A stretch of DNA of 21,620 nt from a virus, in IMG/VR virus record IMGVR_UViG_3300035698_025078, positions 1 through 21,620 of that record; one strand, given 5' to 3'. The notes beneath the pieces were generated by a model. It made no database searches. It was not told the DNA's origin and saw nothing but the letters and a program-made list of their open reading frames with translations. The position numbers and the translations under genes were made by a program. Positions 1 to 7,843 of the stretch are shown here, piece after piece; the first letter of the stretch is position 1, and every line of letters starts with the position of its first letter.

Positions 1-369
1 GATGCCGGTCCATTGCAACCGAACTGAGGCCAGCGCGACATCATCGCCAGCCTGCACAAGCGCGCTCGAAGCCGTGTCTGAACTGCAGGGAGCGGCGGCG
101 TTCGCTTCCCACAAGGTCCGAGGCAGCGCCATTCGAAACGCGGTGAGCGATGGCGCCACGGTGTCCGGTGGAGGGGTCGTCGTCGTGGTCGTCGTGGTCG
201 TCGTCGTCGTGGTCGTGGTCGTGGTCGTGGTGGTCGTGGTCGTCGTCGTGGTCGTCGTGACGCCGCCGAAGTGGATGACGTTGTGGTCGATTATGGTGAG
301 GATGAAGGCGGGGCCGTATTGGGTGACGTTGCCGTTGTAGAGCGCGCCTGCGAAATCTTCATGTATCAT
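1..369 (-). CDS. Tail surface protein with poly-threonine linker (partial, C-terminus off the left edge)
   Basis: The frame opens with an ATG at 369 that overlaps the TAA of the preceding gene (TAATG) and stays open for 123 codons to the window edge. About 37 residues come first (MIHEDFAGALYNGNVTQYG and on to HFGGV). An uninterrupted run of 28 threonines follows (positions 258-175, 18 ACG and 10 ACC codons), then a PPPDTVAPSL stretch typical of the start of Ig-like or other extracellular beta domains. Its place after the tail-tip genes and its linker design suggest an exposed tail or receptor-binding protein, with the threonine run separating a virion anchor from a distal domain. I do not recognise a specific family. 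The poly-valine reading of the other strand is its shadow. The function is inference; the reading frame is well supported by the overlap and the operon. Confidence 0.72.
   Translation of the reverse strand, partial: MIHEDFAGALYNGNVTQYGPAFILTIIDHNVIHFGGVTTTTTTTTTTTTTTTTTTTTTTTTTTTTPPPDTVAPSLTAFRMALPRTLWEANAAAPCSSDTASSALVQAGDDVALASVRLQWTGI
175..258 (-). repeat. ACG/ACC trinucleotide microsatellite encoding 28 threonines
   Basis: On the minus strand this is 28 consecutive ACG or ACC triplets; on the plus strand it reads as CGT/GGT. It is in frame in the partial tail gene. Such a tract can gain or lose whole codons by slippage without breaking the frame. The mix of two codons is irregular, so it is not a perfect microsatellite. 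Confidence 0.95.
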
Positions 370-902
370 TATGCGTACTCGATATAGGTGACGCCGGGGG
401 CGAGTTGAGTGACGTTGAACGCTGCGTTCCACACGCGGCCGATGACGTTCTGCGTGACGGCGTCGGTGTTGTTTCGCACGTATTCGAAATCACTTCCCCA
501 CCCGACCCATGTGGCGATGACGTGCGCGATTGTGGGGTCGCCCGATTCGGCGACGACGGCCTCGACTTGCCATGGGCCGAGGTCGAATTTTTGGCCGTAG
601 AAGAAATCCTTGTAGGGCGCGACGCGGTCGGTCTCGGCGATTGTTTCGTCGCCCAGGAGCACAAGCAAATCGACCTGGCCGCGTTGCGCGATGGGGCCGA
701 TCGCGCCAGCGGCGATTTCCGCGAGGGCGACGGCGTGCGAGGTGCAGAGCGAGTAGCGTGGCTTGTCGCCGGTGAAGAGGCGGCGCGACGCGACGCGGCC
801 CGTGATTTCGACAATGCCGCCGTGCGGGCAGTCGAGCGCGTTGTCGTTTCGGATTTGGCTGATGAAGGGCGCGCGCGGGCTGGCGTTGGTCGTGCGAATC
901 AT
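369..902 (-). CDS. Tail-tip region protein, 177 aa, function unknown
   Basis: The start at 902 overlaps the stop of the 705-residue tail protein (ATGA), and its own stop overlaps the start of the poly-threonine gene, so all three are translationally coupled. The sequence is soluble, mixed alpha/beta, with no signal peptide or membrane segment. It has a cysteine near residue 25 (LDCPHGG) and an aromatic C-terminal half (PYKDFFYGQKFDLGPW). I do not recognise a family. Its place after the tape measure and the large tail-tip protein makes a baseplate or tail-tip component likely. This is inferred from gene order alone. Confidence 0.75.
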   Translation of the reverse strand: MIRTTNASPRAPFISQIRNDNALDCPHGGIVEITGRVASRRLFTGDKPRYSLCTSHAVALAEIAAGAIGPIAQRGQVDLLVLLGDETIAETDRVAPYKDFFYGQKFDLGPWQVEAVVAESGDPTIAHVIATWVGWGSDFEYVRNNTDAVTQNVIGRVWNAAFNVTQLAPGVTYIEYA

Positions 903-3016
903 GACGCGCCTCCATAATTCGCCATGTCGGACTGTTGCGCCTGGAGGTTTTGCTGTTGGGCGATGACGGCTTTGGGGGTGGGCGCGCCGGGCTGATTCAT
1001 GGACGCGACGACGGTCCAGTCAACGCCGAACCATCCGGTCTCGATCGAGGTCGTGCGGTTTTCGAAATCCCATTCCTGGCGGGTGACGATTGTGTTGCAA
1101 GTGACGACGTGCGCGGCCCCCGACGCGAACGTCGTAATGAGTCCGCCGACGGTGGCGATGTTTTGAATTCTGCGGGACGTGATACTGACGCTGGCGCGTT
1201 CGACGCCGTACCATTCGAGGGCGAGCTTGGCGATGATGCGCAGGCGTTTGGCGTCGTTGCGGATGATGGCGCGTCCGCCGACGATGCGTTGGAGCGCGCC
1301 GTCGTCGTCTACGCCGACGACGGTGTCGGCGGCGACGAGCCAGAGCTCGGCGTCGGGGACGCGAATCACCATGTCGCGGCTATATTCGGCGAGGGGGTAT
1401 CCGTCGGCATACTCGCGCACGGCGAGCAGTTCGTCGGTCGGGAGGCAGACGGTGGCGATGATGTCGTCATAATCATAGGTCGGCTCGGCGCCCGTGGGCT
1501 CGGCGGCGTCGGGCCAGTGGTTTTTGGCGAGGACGTGATTGGGGGCGAATCGCGCCGCCAGGGCCATCTCGCGGTCAGAGGCGGTGACGCGCGCGGCCTG
1601 ATGGTCGTCGTCGGCGGCCTTGTCGGCGGGGACGTATTTGCCGTCGCCGGTTTTGAGCAGGATGATGGGTTTTAGAAACTCGGCCTCGGCGTCGGACGGG
1701 GCCGATGAGGGGAAGCCCGCCGTTGCATAATCCACGCTGTCGAGTAGCGGGAGGAAGTTGAGTATCGGGCGGTTCGGGTTCCAATAATTCGCGTCGGTCG
1801 TTGTGGGCGTGCCATTGGCGGAAATGACGGGGTTGACGGCGGATTTGTAGCCGCCGACGCCGTCGCCCGCGCGCCAATCGAACGTGGGGGGGATGCGAAA
1901 TCGCGCATAGACACGCTCGAATTGGTCGCTCTTGCGATAGGCGTCGTTGAGCTTCTCTTGCTGAAACGGGAATTTCGACGCATAGCCCGTGACGTTTTTC
2001 GCGGCGTCCTGAAACGCCGTTTCCTGGGCCGTCGCCCAGGCGGCTTCGAGCGTGCCGTCGGCTTTGGAGACGGTGAAACACGACTTGATGCGCGCGCCCT
2101 CGACGCGCACGACGTCGCAGAGTTGCGAGCGTTCGACACGCGTGACGGCCTCGATGATGTCTTTTGACGTGCCGACGGACAGTGCCGCTTGCTCAGTGTT
2201 CGCGGTGAACGTCATGCTGTCGGTCGTCACGTCCGATGCGAACTGCGACATGACGAATACGGTCAGCGTGTTGGCCGTCTTGTCGAAGCGCAACATCCAC
2301 GAATAGCCGCGTCGCCGATCGAGCAGCGCATCGAGCGCCTTGCGGACTGTCAGGCCGTTGACGTCGAGGACGATGTCGAGTCCGCCGTCAGGGTCGGCGG
2401 GCTCGTCGAAGTCGTCAATCTGGCCGCCGACAAGCCACGTCGGGCCGAGTGGCGCATAGCCCCGTAGGAGATATTCGGCAATGTCCCGATAATTCCATGT
2501 GGCGCCGTCGGCGGAAAAACACCAGTGGGCGGACAACTTAGCCGTCGACCGATTCCCGAGCAGCGTGCCGCGCGCGGGGTGGCGAAGGTTGAACGTCGGG
2601 ACATAGTCAATTTTCGCCGACAGCCCGCCCACGTCGCACCAGGCGCGATAGATGGGCGATCGGTCGAGAAGATGCTCAAGCCCGTAGGCCGTAAATCGCT
2701 GGACGCCGGACGGGTCGTGTACGCCCTTGCCGGCGTGGTCTTCGGTGACGTCCATGATGACGCCCAGCCATTGAATCGTCTCGTCGTCGGACTCGATGAG
2801 AACATAATGGTCTTTGATGTTGATCCGCGAGTAGTTGTCGTAGGTCGTTTCGTCGCGGCGGCGGACGGCGCCGTAGCGATACTCGAGGGTCGCGTGCGAC
2901 GTTTCCGGCGAAACGCAGAGGCACGCCGTATTCGCGTAGAGATAATCGCGCGCCGTCCACGCGTCGTACCAGTTCTCGCGCGTGTAGACGGTGATGTTGA
3001 CGGCTGCAATACTCAT
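899..3016 (-). CDS. Large tail-tip / tail hub-like protein, 705 aa
   Basis: I chose the ATG at 3016 (MSIAAVNITVYTREN) because it overlaps the preceding stop as ATGA; a longer frame upstream would run through the neighbouring gene and has non-phage-like composition. It is the largest tail gene after the tape measure. The N-terminal third (DHYVLIESDDETIQWLGVIM) resembles tail-tip hub or distal-tail-associated proteins that build a ring and then extend. The middle contains a DVNGLTVRKALDALLD stretch and the C-terminal third is beta-rich. There are no peptidase or lysozyme motifs I can see. Gene order (tape measure, 129-aa protein, this gene) fits a baseplate hub. Its role is inferred from position and size, not from a recognised domain. 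Confidence 0.8.
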   Translation of the reverse strand: MSIAAVNITVYTRENWYDAWTARDYLYANTACLCVSPETSHATLEYRYGAVRRRDETTYDNYSRINIKDHYVLIESDDETIQWLGVIMDVTEDHAGKGVHDPSGVQRFTAYGLEHLLDRSPIYRAWCDVGGLSAKIDYVPTFNLRHPARGTLLGNRSTAKLSAHWCFSADGATWNYRDIAEYLLRGYAPLGPTWLVGGQIDDFDEPADPDGGLDIVLDVNGLTVRKALDALLDRRRGYSWMLRFDKTANTLTVFVMSQFASDVTTDSMTFTANTEQAALSVGTSKDIIEAVTRVERSQLCDVVRVEGARIKSCFTVSKADGTLEAAWATAQETAFQDAAKNVTGYASKFPFQQEKLNDAYRKSDQFERVYARFRIPPTFDWRAGDGVGGYKSAVNPVISANGTPTTTDANYWNPNRPILNFLPLLDSVDYATAGFPSSAPSDAEAEFLKPIILLKTGDGKYVPADKAADDDHQAARVTASDREMALAARFAPNHVLAKNHWPDAAEPTGAEPTYDYDDIIATVCLPTDELLAVREYADGYPLAEYSRDMVIRVPDAELWLVAADTVVGVDDDGALQRIVGGRAIIRNDAKRLRIIAKLALEWYGVERASVSITSRRIQNIATVGGLITTFASGAAHVVTCNTIVTRQEWDFENRTTSIETGWFGVDWTVVASMNQPGAPTPKAVIAQQQNLQAQQSDMANYGGAS

Positions 3017-3402
3017 GACGACACCTGGCGAACGGTCCATGTTTGTTTGATGAGGAAATTGCCCCAGCCGGACGAAACGACGAGCGGCGAGTAGCGCGTC
3101 TCGGTCGTCATGACGTTCACGACCTGAACGTTGCTGCGCGTCTGCCCGTCCATGTAGGTAACGGTGAGCGGGACGGCGATTTTGAGGGCGGCCGACGACC
3201 CCTCGTGCGTTTTCATGTCGCCCGCCGAGGAGCATCGCTTGATTGTGTGGAGCGTGCTGAGGGGCGCGCGTTCGCCGATCTGATACGCCTCATAGCCGTC
3301 CACGCCGTCGCGCTCTTCTTCACGAATGTCGCCGGCCATGGGCTGAACGCGACCGTCGAGAATCTGAAATGACAGGGCGCCGATTGTTGGAGTTGTCGCC
3401 AT
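3013..3402 (-). CDS. Tail protein, 129 aa, between tape measure and tail hub (distal-tail-like)
   Basis: The start overlaps the tape measure stop (TAATG at 3404-3400) and its own stop overlaps the next start (ATGA). The N-terminus (TIGALSFQILDGRVQPMAG) and a beta-rich core (ALKIAVPLTVTYMDG) suggest a small beta-sandwich virion protein. In siphophages the gene right after the tape measure commonly encodes the distal tail or tail-tip adaptor, and this one is in that place but shorter than most distal tail proteins. No family was recognised with certainty. Confidence 0.78.
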   Translation of the reverse strand: MATTPTIGALSFQILDGRVQPMAGDIREEERDGVDGYEAYQIGERAPLSTLHTIKRCSSAGDMKTHEGSSAALKIAVPLTVTYMDGQTRSNVQVVNVMTTETRYSPLVVSSGWGNFLIKQTWTVRQVSS

Positions 3403-4733
3403 TATTCGACCGAAGCCTCCCTGCCTGCGCGGACACCACGCGATTTATCCTGGGTGATGACGACGGGCTGCGGCGTTTTGAGGCTGATGCGTTCCGCGGC
3501 TGATTCGCCGCTTTGGCCCGAGAACATCGCCGTCCACGACTCGAAGCGCAGCATCATCTCGGCGAGGGCGCGGGCAAGTTGAGGGGCGTTCGGATCGGCC
3601 TGTGACATGACCTGGTCAATGGCGGCCTGGCGTTTGAGTTCGCCGGGGCCGTAGCGTCTTTCTTCGACGACGGCGCGGGATTCCTTGGCGACGCGGCGCG
3701 CGCGCGTGGCGGCCATTTGCGGGTCGCGCCCGACGAGGCCGAGCTTGACGGCCGTGACGTCTTTGTCGGTGCCTGTCTCGCGGTCGGCTGTAACGAGGCT
3801 GGCTTGCGTTTTGAGGATGTCGGGGCGCAGGTCGAGCAGGCCTTTAAAACCACGCACGGCTTCTTTGCGCCCGAGCAGCTCGAAGAGTTCCTCGTCGGGG
3901 ACGCCGGCGGCTTCGATCTTGGCGACACGGGCGAGGATGCCGGGCGTCGTCATTTTGAGTTTCTTCATCGTCGCGGCCAGAAACGCGTCGATCTGTGTCG
4001 CGGCGATATCGGCGTCTTTCGTGCTCTTGGCCATGTGTGAGAGCGCGGCGAGATATTCCTCGTCCGTGCCTTTTGCCATTTTTACCGACTTCGCGGCGAC
4101 GGTGGCGGCGGGCGCGAATTGTTCGAGTGTGGTTTTGGAAACTTGCGACGCTTTGAAGAGTTTGTTGAGTATGTTGCGTTCGCCGCCGGTTTCTTTTTCG
4201 CCGATGGCCGATTGAAGCGTCTTGACGCCTTCAGCGATAATGGCGGGGTCGTCAACGATGCCCGTGAGTTTCGCGAAGGTCGGGCGCTCCTTTTGCGACA
4301 TGCCGAGCGATTCCATCTTGAAAACTAAATCCGTCGCGCCTGGACGCGTCAGACCCTGCTTACGATAGTGCTCGGCTTCGCCAGTCATGCGCTGTAAATC
4401 TTCGGGGGTGTCGGCGAGTTGAATGAGTTTGCCATAGTCGGTTTCTGTTTCCGTGAGCCCTTCGGCCGCGCGTTTGCGTTCGGTGACGAGTTTGCGGAGC
4501 ATCATCAGCGCGCCGCCGATTGCGCCGCCGAGCGTGGCGTAGTGCCCGACGAGCGACCCGACCGATTTTCCCCAACCGGCATTCGCACGCGACGCGCCAC
4601 GCGCGCCGGCTTTCGACTTTTGCGCCAGGCGCGCGGTTCGGGCTTCGAGCGATTTTTCTTTGTTCTCGATACGCATAAAGCCATTGACGAGCTTGGCGGT
4701 TTGCGCGTCGAATGTCATTGTGACGTTTGCCAT
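3402..4733 (-). CDS. Tape measure protein, short (443 aa)
   Basis: This is the longest mainly helical protein of the tail module and lies where the tape measure is expected, after the tail-assembly gene (its ATG follows that gene's TAA directly) and before the tail-tip genes. The N-terminus (MANVTMTFDAQTAKLVNGFM) is followed by a charged coiled-coil-like segment (about residues 20-45). A hydrophobic glycine/alanine stretch (about residues 56-85, containing LVGHYATLGGAIGGALMML) follows, as in tape measures that enter the host membrane. The rest is Ala/Lys/Glu-rich helix. Tape measure length sets tail length; by the usual rule of about 0.15 nm per residue this gives a tail near 65 nm, short for a siphovirus. 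No lytic domain is seen. Confidence 0.8.
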   Translation of the reverse strand: MANVTMTFDAQTAKLVNGFMRIENKEKSLEARTARLAQKSKAGARGASRANAGWGKSVGSLVGHYATLGGAIGGALMMLRKLVTERKRAAEGLTETETDYGKLIQLADTPEDLQRMTGEAEHYRKQGLTRPGATDLVFKMESLGMSQKERPTFAKLTGIVDDPAIIAEGVKTLQSAIGEKETGGERNILNKLFKASQVSKTTLEQFAPAATVAAKSVKMAKGTDEEYLAALSHMAKSTKDADIAATQIDAFLAATMKKLKMTTPGILARVAKIEAAGVPDEELFELLGRKEAVRGFKGLLDLRPDILKTQASLVTADRETGTDKDVTAVKLGLVGRDPQMAATRARRVAKESRAVVEERRYGPGELKRQAAIDQVMSQADPNAPQLARALAEMMLRFESWTAMFSGQSGESAAERISLKTPQPVVITQDKSRGVRAGREASVE

Positions 4734-5402
4734 TTATTTCTCGGCTAAGAGTTTGTCGGCGTCGGGCCAGCCCGCGCGATCGACGAGCACCCAGAAGATG
4801 AGGGCGCGCGCTTCGTCGGTCAGAATGTTGAGCGCAAGGGCCTCGTCGAGTCCGATGCGATAGTTGATATTGAGCGCGGCGACGCAGATTTGGACCTCGT
4901 CGGCAAAGGGGATTTTGTGGCCGTGCTTGAATGCCTCGCGCACGCGGTCGGCCTTGAGGCGCAAGTCGTCGAAACGCGGGTGGACGCGGCGGACGATTGA
5001 GCCGGTCTCGTCGTCGATCTTCGGGACTTTTGGGAGCGGGCTCTCGACGCCGTCGGCGAGAATGGCGGTCGGCACGCGCCACGCGCGTCCGTCTCCGAGT
5101 GTGGGTTCGTATTGATAATGCTGCTCGGCGCGCGCAAGGTCGTCGGGCGTCGGAGGTTTTTTTGTGCTGAGGCCGAGCCAGACGTCTTTGTCCGGCAGTT
5201 TCGCCCATGTCTGATTGTCCGCGTCATAGGCGACGTGGCGCGGGTCGTCGGTGGCTGCGACAATGGCGCCGCGTTTCCCGTCGGGTCCGCCCGTGACGAC
5301 TTGCGTTGTGACGGGGTCGGGCAAGAGGTCGTCAAGCCCGAGCTCGCGAAGCGTTTCGCGGGGGGCTGAACTTGCGCCGGGCAGATAGTAGAGGGGTTTC
5401 AT
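4734..5402 (-). CDS. Tail-assembly (chaperone-like) protein, 222 aa
   Basis: The start MKPLYYLPG at 5402 is preferred; an upstream in-frame ATG at 5435 lies inside an intergenic repeat and would add only repeat-encoded residues. The stop abuts the tape measure start. The slot between the tail tube gene and the tape measure is where tail-assembly chaperones are encoded. The sequence has an N-terminal globular part with DGKRGAIVAAT and a helical C-terminal half (GLDEALALNILTDEARALIF) that fits a chaperone-type fold. I saw no overlapping second product or obvious slippery site, so if it is the chaperone it may lack the usual -1 frameshift. There is no good ribosome site upstream, because the repeat runs up to the start codon. 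Confidence 0.65.
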   Translation of the reverse strand: MKPLYYLPGASSAPRETLRELGLDDLLPDPVTTQVVTGGPDGKRGAIVAATDDPRHVAYDADNQTWAKLPDKDVWLGLSTKKPPTPDDLARAEQHYQYEPTLGDGRAWRVPTAILADGVESPLPKVPKIDDETGSIVRRVHPRFDDLRLKADRVREAFKHGHKIPFADEVQICVAALNINYRIGLDEALALNILTDEARALIFWVLVDRAGWPDADKLLAEK

Positions 5403-5526
5403 TCTGTCTTGAACCACTAAGGACACTAAGGACACTAAGGACGGCTACGGCGGCGGCTTGTTTTGAACCACTAAACTTTCGACTGTGCTTAAGTCCTACG
5501 GGGACACTAAGGACGGCTACGGCTTT
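5403..5526. repeat. AACCACTAAG-type repeat filling the gap between two tail genes
   Basis: On the plus strand two units lie side by side. One is GAACCACTAAGGACACTAAG with a third ACTAAGG and then GACGGCTACGG. The other is a variant in which AACCACTAAACTTTCGACTG leads through GTCCTACGGGGACAC to the same GGACGGCTACGG end. The repeat occupies nearly all 124 bases from the stop of the 82-aa gene to the start of the 222-aa gene. Confidence 0.9.
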
Positions 5527-5775
5527 CTATTTCTGGGGGCCGCTGTCGGGCTGGCTGGTCTGACTGAGCAAAAAGCCCGCGATGCTGGCGGCAGCTTTGG
5601 GACAACGGATGGCCTTGTCGAGGATGCTGATCGCGTCGGTGACGGTGTTGATTTCGACGCCGATGGGGTGTATGGCGAGGTTGAACTCGGCCAGCATCTT
5701 GGTCTTTTTCTCGATGAGGGCCGTGCGCTTGGCGGCGAGTTCGGTGATCTTCTTTTTCAGGTCGGTTACGTCCAT
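5527..5775 (-). CDS. Small coiled-coil tail-module protein, 82 aa
   Basis: An AGGAGG ribosome site lies about 11 bases before the ATG at 5775. The first 35 residues are a charged helix with heptad-like spacing (MDVTDLKKKITELAAKRTAL), then a helix with ISILDKAIRCP, and a short Gln/Ser/Pro tail. There is no signal peptide. It sits between the tail tube gene and the tail-assembly gene, so it may be a small assembly factor or minor tail component. No family was recognised. The strong ribosome site and the fit between neighbours argue that it is real. Confidence 0.7.
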   Translation of the reverse strand: MDVTDLKKKITELAAKRTALIEKKTKMLAEFNLAIHPIGVEINTVTDAISILDKAIRCPKAAASIAGFLLSQTSQPDSGPQK

Positions 5776-5807
5776 TTTCTTCGAGGCCTCCTATTGTCCT
5801 GACGGGT

Positions 5808-6668
5808 TTAGGTGACGGTGATTGGGGCGTTGGTTCCGTCGTAGAGACAGTCCACGACGATTTCGGTTTCGGCGGGTTCATTGTGCGACCCGCCGAGTTT
5901 GCCGACGCGCACGAAGTTTTTGTGTGTGGCGAACGTCTTGTGGCCGGTCGCGGCGATCGTGCCGGCGGACTCGCATTTGAGGAGCGAGAGCGACACGAGG
6001 TCGTCGTTGCCTGAGACGCCCATTTGCACGAGCGACGTGGCTTTCTGACTGAGGATGGTGATCTTGGGCGCGTGCTTTTTGATGTAGACGAGCGTGGGAA
6101 ATGCTGTCGTCGGGTCGATTTGCACTTCGACTTCGATGCCGAAATCAATCGTATAGCCCGAGACGGGGCCGACGCTGACCGAGTTGATGGTCACGTCGCC
6201 GGCGCGGAAGAGTTCGTCAATGTCGAGCCCGATCGGGACGGTCTGCGCCGAGGTGGCGGCGAAGGGAATTGTGCCGTCTTCTGCGCCGCCGAAGGCGGTG
6301 TAGGCAAGCGTCGCGCCGGGCTCGTTTTTGACGCTCAGTTGCGTGGGGACGACGATGCCCGCCGTCACATTGATTTTCTCGCCGGTCGTTTTGCGGGTCG
6401 CCGCGTGATCGGCTTCGACCGTGTAGCATTCGAGCGGGTTGGCGGAAATCTCATAGCCGTCAATGCCGAAGAGCGTCATCGCGTTCGCGATTTTCAGCGT
6501 CGTGAACGGGACCTTGGGCCACTGGCGATTGATTGTGGCGAGGGTGTTGAATGCCCGGCTGTCGCCCGAGGCCAGAAACTCCTCGATGCCGGGGTCAATT
6601 TCCTGCTCCTGCATCCCGTCGAGGGTCGTCGTGTTGAGCTTGAGCGCCTGAATGAAATGCAATGACAT
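5808..6668 (-). CDS. Major tail tube protein
   Basis: 286 aa with an AAGGAG ribosome site 7-8 bases before the ATG. The composition is beta-rich with many Thr, Val and Gly, e.g. VSVGPVSGYTIDFGIEVEVQ, typical of tail tube subunits that polymerise into hexameric rings. It starts MSLHFIQALKLNTTT and has an LFGIDGYEISANPLECYTV core. It follows the tail completion and terminator-like genes and precedes the tail-assembly and tape measure genes, the normal position for the tube protein. Absence of a sheath gene next to it points to a non-contractile tail. No single diagnostic motif exists, so the call rests on length, composition and order. Confidence 0.78.
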   Translation of the reverse strand: MSLHFIQALKLNTTTLDGMQEQEIDPGIEEFLASGDSRAFNTLATINRQWPKVPFTTLKIANAMTLFGIDGYEISANPLECYTVEADHAATRKTTGEKINVTAGIVVPTQLSVKNEPGATLAYTAFGGAEDGTIPFAATSAQTVPIGLDIDELFRAGDVTINSVSVGPVSGYTIDFGIEVEVQIDPTTAFPTLVYIKKHAPKITILSQKATSLVQMGVSGNDDLVSLSLLKCESAGTIAATGHKTFATHKNFVRVGKLGGSHNEPAETEIVVDCLYDGTNAPITVT

Positions 6669-6680
6669 TGTTACGGCTCC

Positions 6681-7148
6681 TTATGCAAAGGTTCTGCGTC
6701 GGGATTTGGCCAGTAAATTGATTCGGCGTGCGACGCCGGTGTTGACGCGTTTGGCGAGGCGCATGAGTTCCATGGGGTTTGTCGCGGTGAGTTCGGCGCG
6801 ATAGTCGTGAGCGCCGGACCCGAAGTTGATCGCGCTGGACACGCTGATGGTCACGCGCGCCGACTTTGGGGTGGACCGCACGGCGCCTTGGCGCAATGCT
6901 TTTTCGCGTGTGTCGCCGGAAAAGACCAGTGGCTTCGCGTGGCCCTTGCGGCTCACGTAATACCTCATGCGGGGCGTAAAGACGCCGCCGTATCGCTGAT
7001 AGGCCGATTCCGCGAAATGGTATTTGAGATACGTCCGATGCCAGAACACGCCGGCGGCGGCGAGTTCGTGGCGCGCGGCCTCGTTGACGTCGCGTTTCTT
7101 CGCGGCGGCGGGTCCTTGAAATTGAATTGTCGGATGCAGTTCGATCAT
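6681..7148 (-). CDS. Tail completion / minor tail protein (HK97 gp10- or gpZ-like)
   Basis: 155 aa, with a GAAGG-type ribosome site upstream of the ATG. It has the pattern of small basic tail completion proteins: an N-terminal helix, then WHRTYLKYHFAESAYQRYGG, a Ser/Gly-containing PLVFSGDTREKALRQG segment, and a basic C-terminus (RRINLLAKSRRRTFA). This layout (aromatic-rich segment, then PLV-SG-R) is what I associate with gp10/gpZ-type neck proteins between head and tail. Position just before the tube gene agrees. Exact family not proven. Confidence 0.68.
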   Translation of the reverse strand: MIELHPTIQFQGPAAAKKRDVNEAARHELAAAGVFWHRTYLKYHFAESAYQRYGGVFTPRMRYYVSRKGHAKPLVFSGDTREKALRQGAVRSTPKSARVTISVSSAINFGSGAHDYRAELTATNPMELMRLAKRVNTGVARRINLLAKSRRRTFA

Positions 7149-7153
7149 TGGTT

Positions 7154-7843
7154 TTAGCCTTCGTATGAGACGAGGATTTGAGCGAGAAACGCGTCGCCTT
7201 CGTCCTTTCGGTATTCGAGTTTTACACGGCCCATGTGAATGACCTTGACGCCGGAGATTGCGAGATACGTCGCCTGGCCCGAGAGGTCGAGAATGTCGTC
7301 CACGACGGCGCCGACTTGGTTAGCGAACCACGCCCATGCGTCGCCGACGGTGTTGGCGTAGGCGGCGGGAACGTCGGCTTCGAATGAGAGCAGGACGGAT
7401 CCGGACGCGAGATATGCGCCCGTGCCGATGGCGCCTTTTTCCGCGTTGTCGCCAATGTCTACGACGGCGAAGGGACGACTGTGACGCACGGCGCTGTTGT
7501 CGGGTAGGGCGTACATGGCGCGCGCCGTCCATACGACTGTGCCGTCGGTGACGGTGCCGCCCGCGACGGTCGGCCAGGTCGGTTCGGCTGTGCCGGACGT
7601 GCCGGCGGTCGTGCATTCGTAGACAAAACTTGCGCCGGCGGCGACGCGCGCAAACTCGCGCAGGGCGAAGGCGGTGGACGCGGCCCAGGGCTTGGGCGGG
7701 TTGATGCCATAATAATGAATATACGGCAGGGCGGCGGCGGCGCTGGCGGCTCCGACCCATGTGCGAAAATTCGTCGAGCCCGCGACGCTGTTTCGCAGAT
7801 AGACGAGCGGCAGATTGATGGGGCCTGTGGGCGTCACTGACAT
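7154..7843 (-). CDS. Tail terminator-like protein with an inserted carbohydrate-binding-like module
   Basis: 229 aa, overlapping the methyltransferase stop by 10 bases. The N-terminal 45 residues (LPLVYLRNSVAGSTNFRTWV) and the part from about residue 122 onward (SRPFAVVDIGDN, then a DAWAWFANQVGAVVDDILDL helix) resemble terminator/neck proteins that cap the tail. Between them, residues 52-107 (W-AST...YECTTAGTSGTAEPTWP...VTDGTVVWT) match a module I know from phage tail fibres and adhesins, here inserted into the loop. This would put a binding module on the neck. The terminator call rests on order and partial resemblance; the module is more confident. Confidence 0.6.
   Translation of the reverse strand: MSVTPTGPINLPLVYLRNSVAGSTNFRTWVGAASAAAALPYIHYYGINPPKPWAASTAFALREFARVAAGASFVYECTTAGTSGTAEPTWPTVAGGTVTDGTVVWTARAMYALPDNSAVRHSRPFAVVDIGDNAEKGAIGTGAYLASGSVLLSFEADVPAAYANTVGDAWAWFANQVGAVVDDILDLSGQATYLAISGVKVIHMGRVKLEYRKDEGDAFLAQILVSYEG

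Noticed and set aside
2-340. Plus-strand frame with a long poly-valine run
   Set aside because: It is the antisense of the ACG/ACC threonine tract of the minus-strand tail gene, which has a proper TAATG start; poly-valine of this length is not plausible.
3017-3235. N-terminal extension of the large tail-tip protein
   Set aside because: It would read antisense-like Arg/His-rich sequence through the 129-aa gene; the ATGA-coupled start at 3016 is better.
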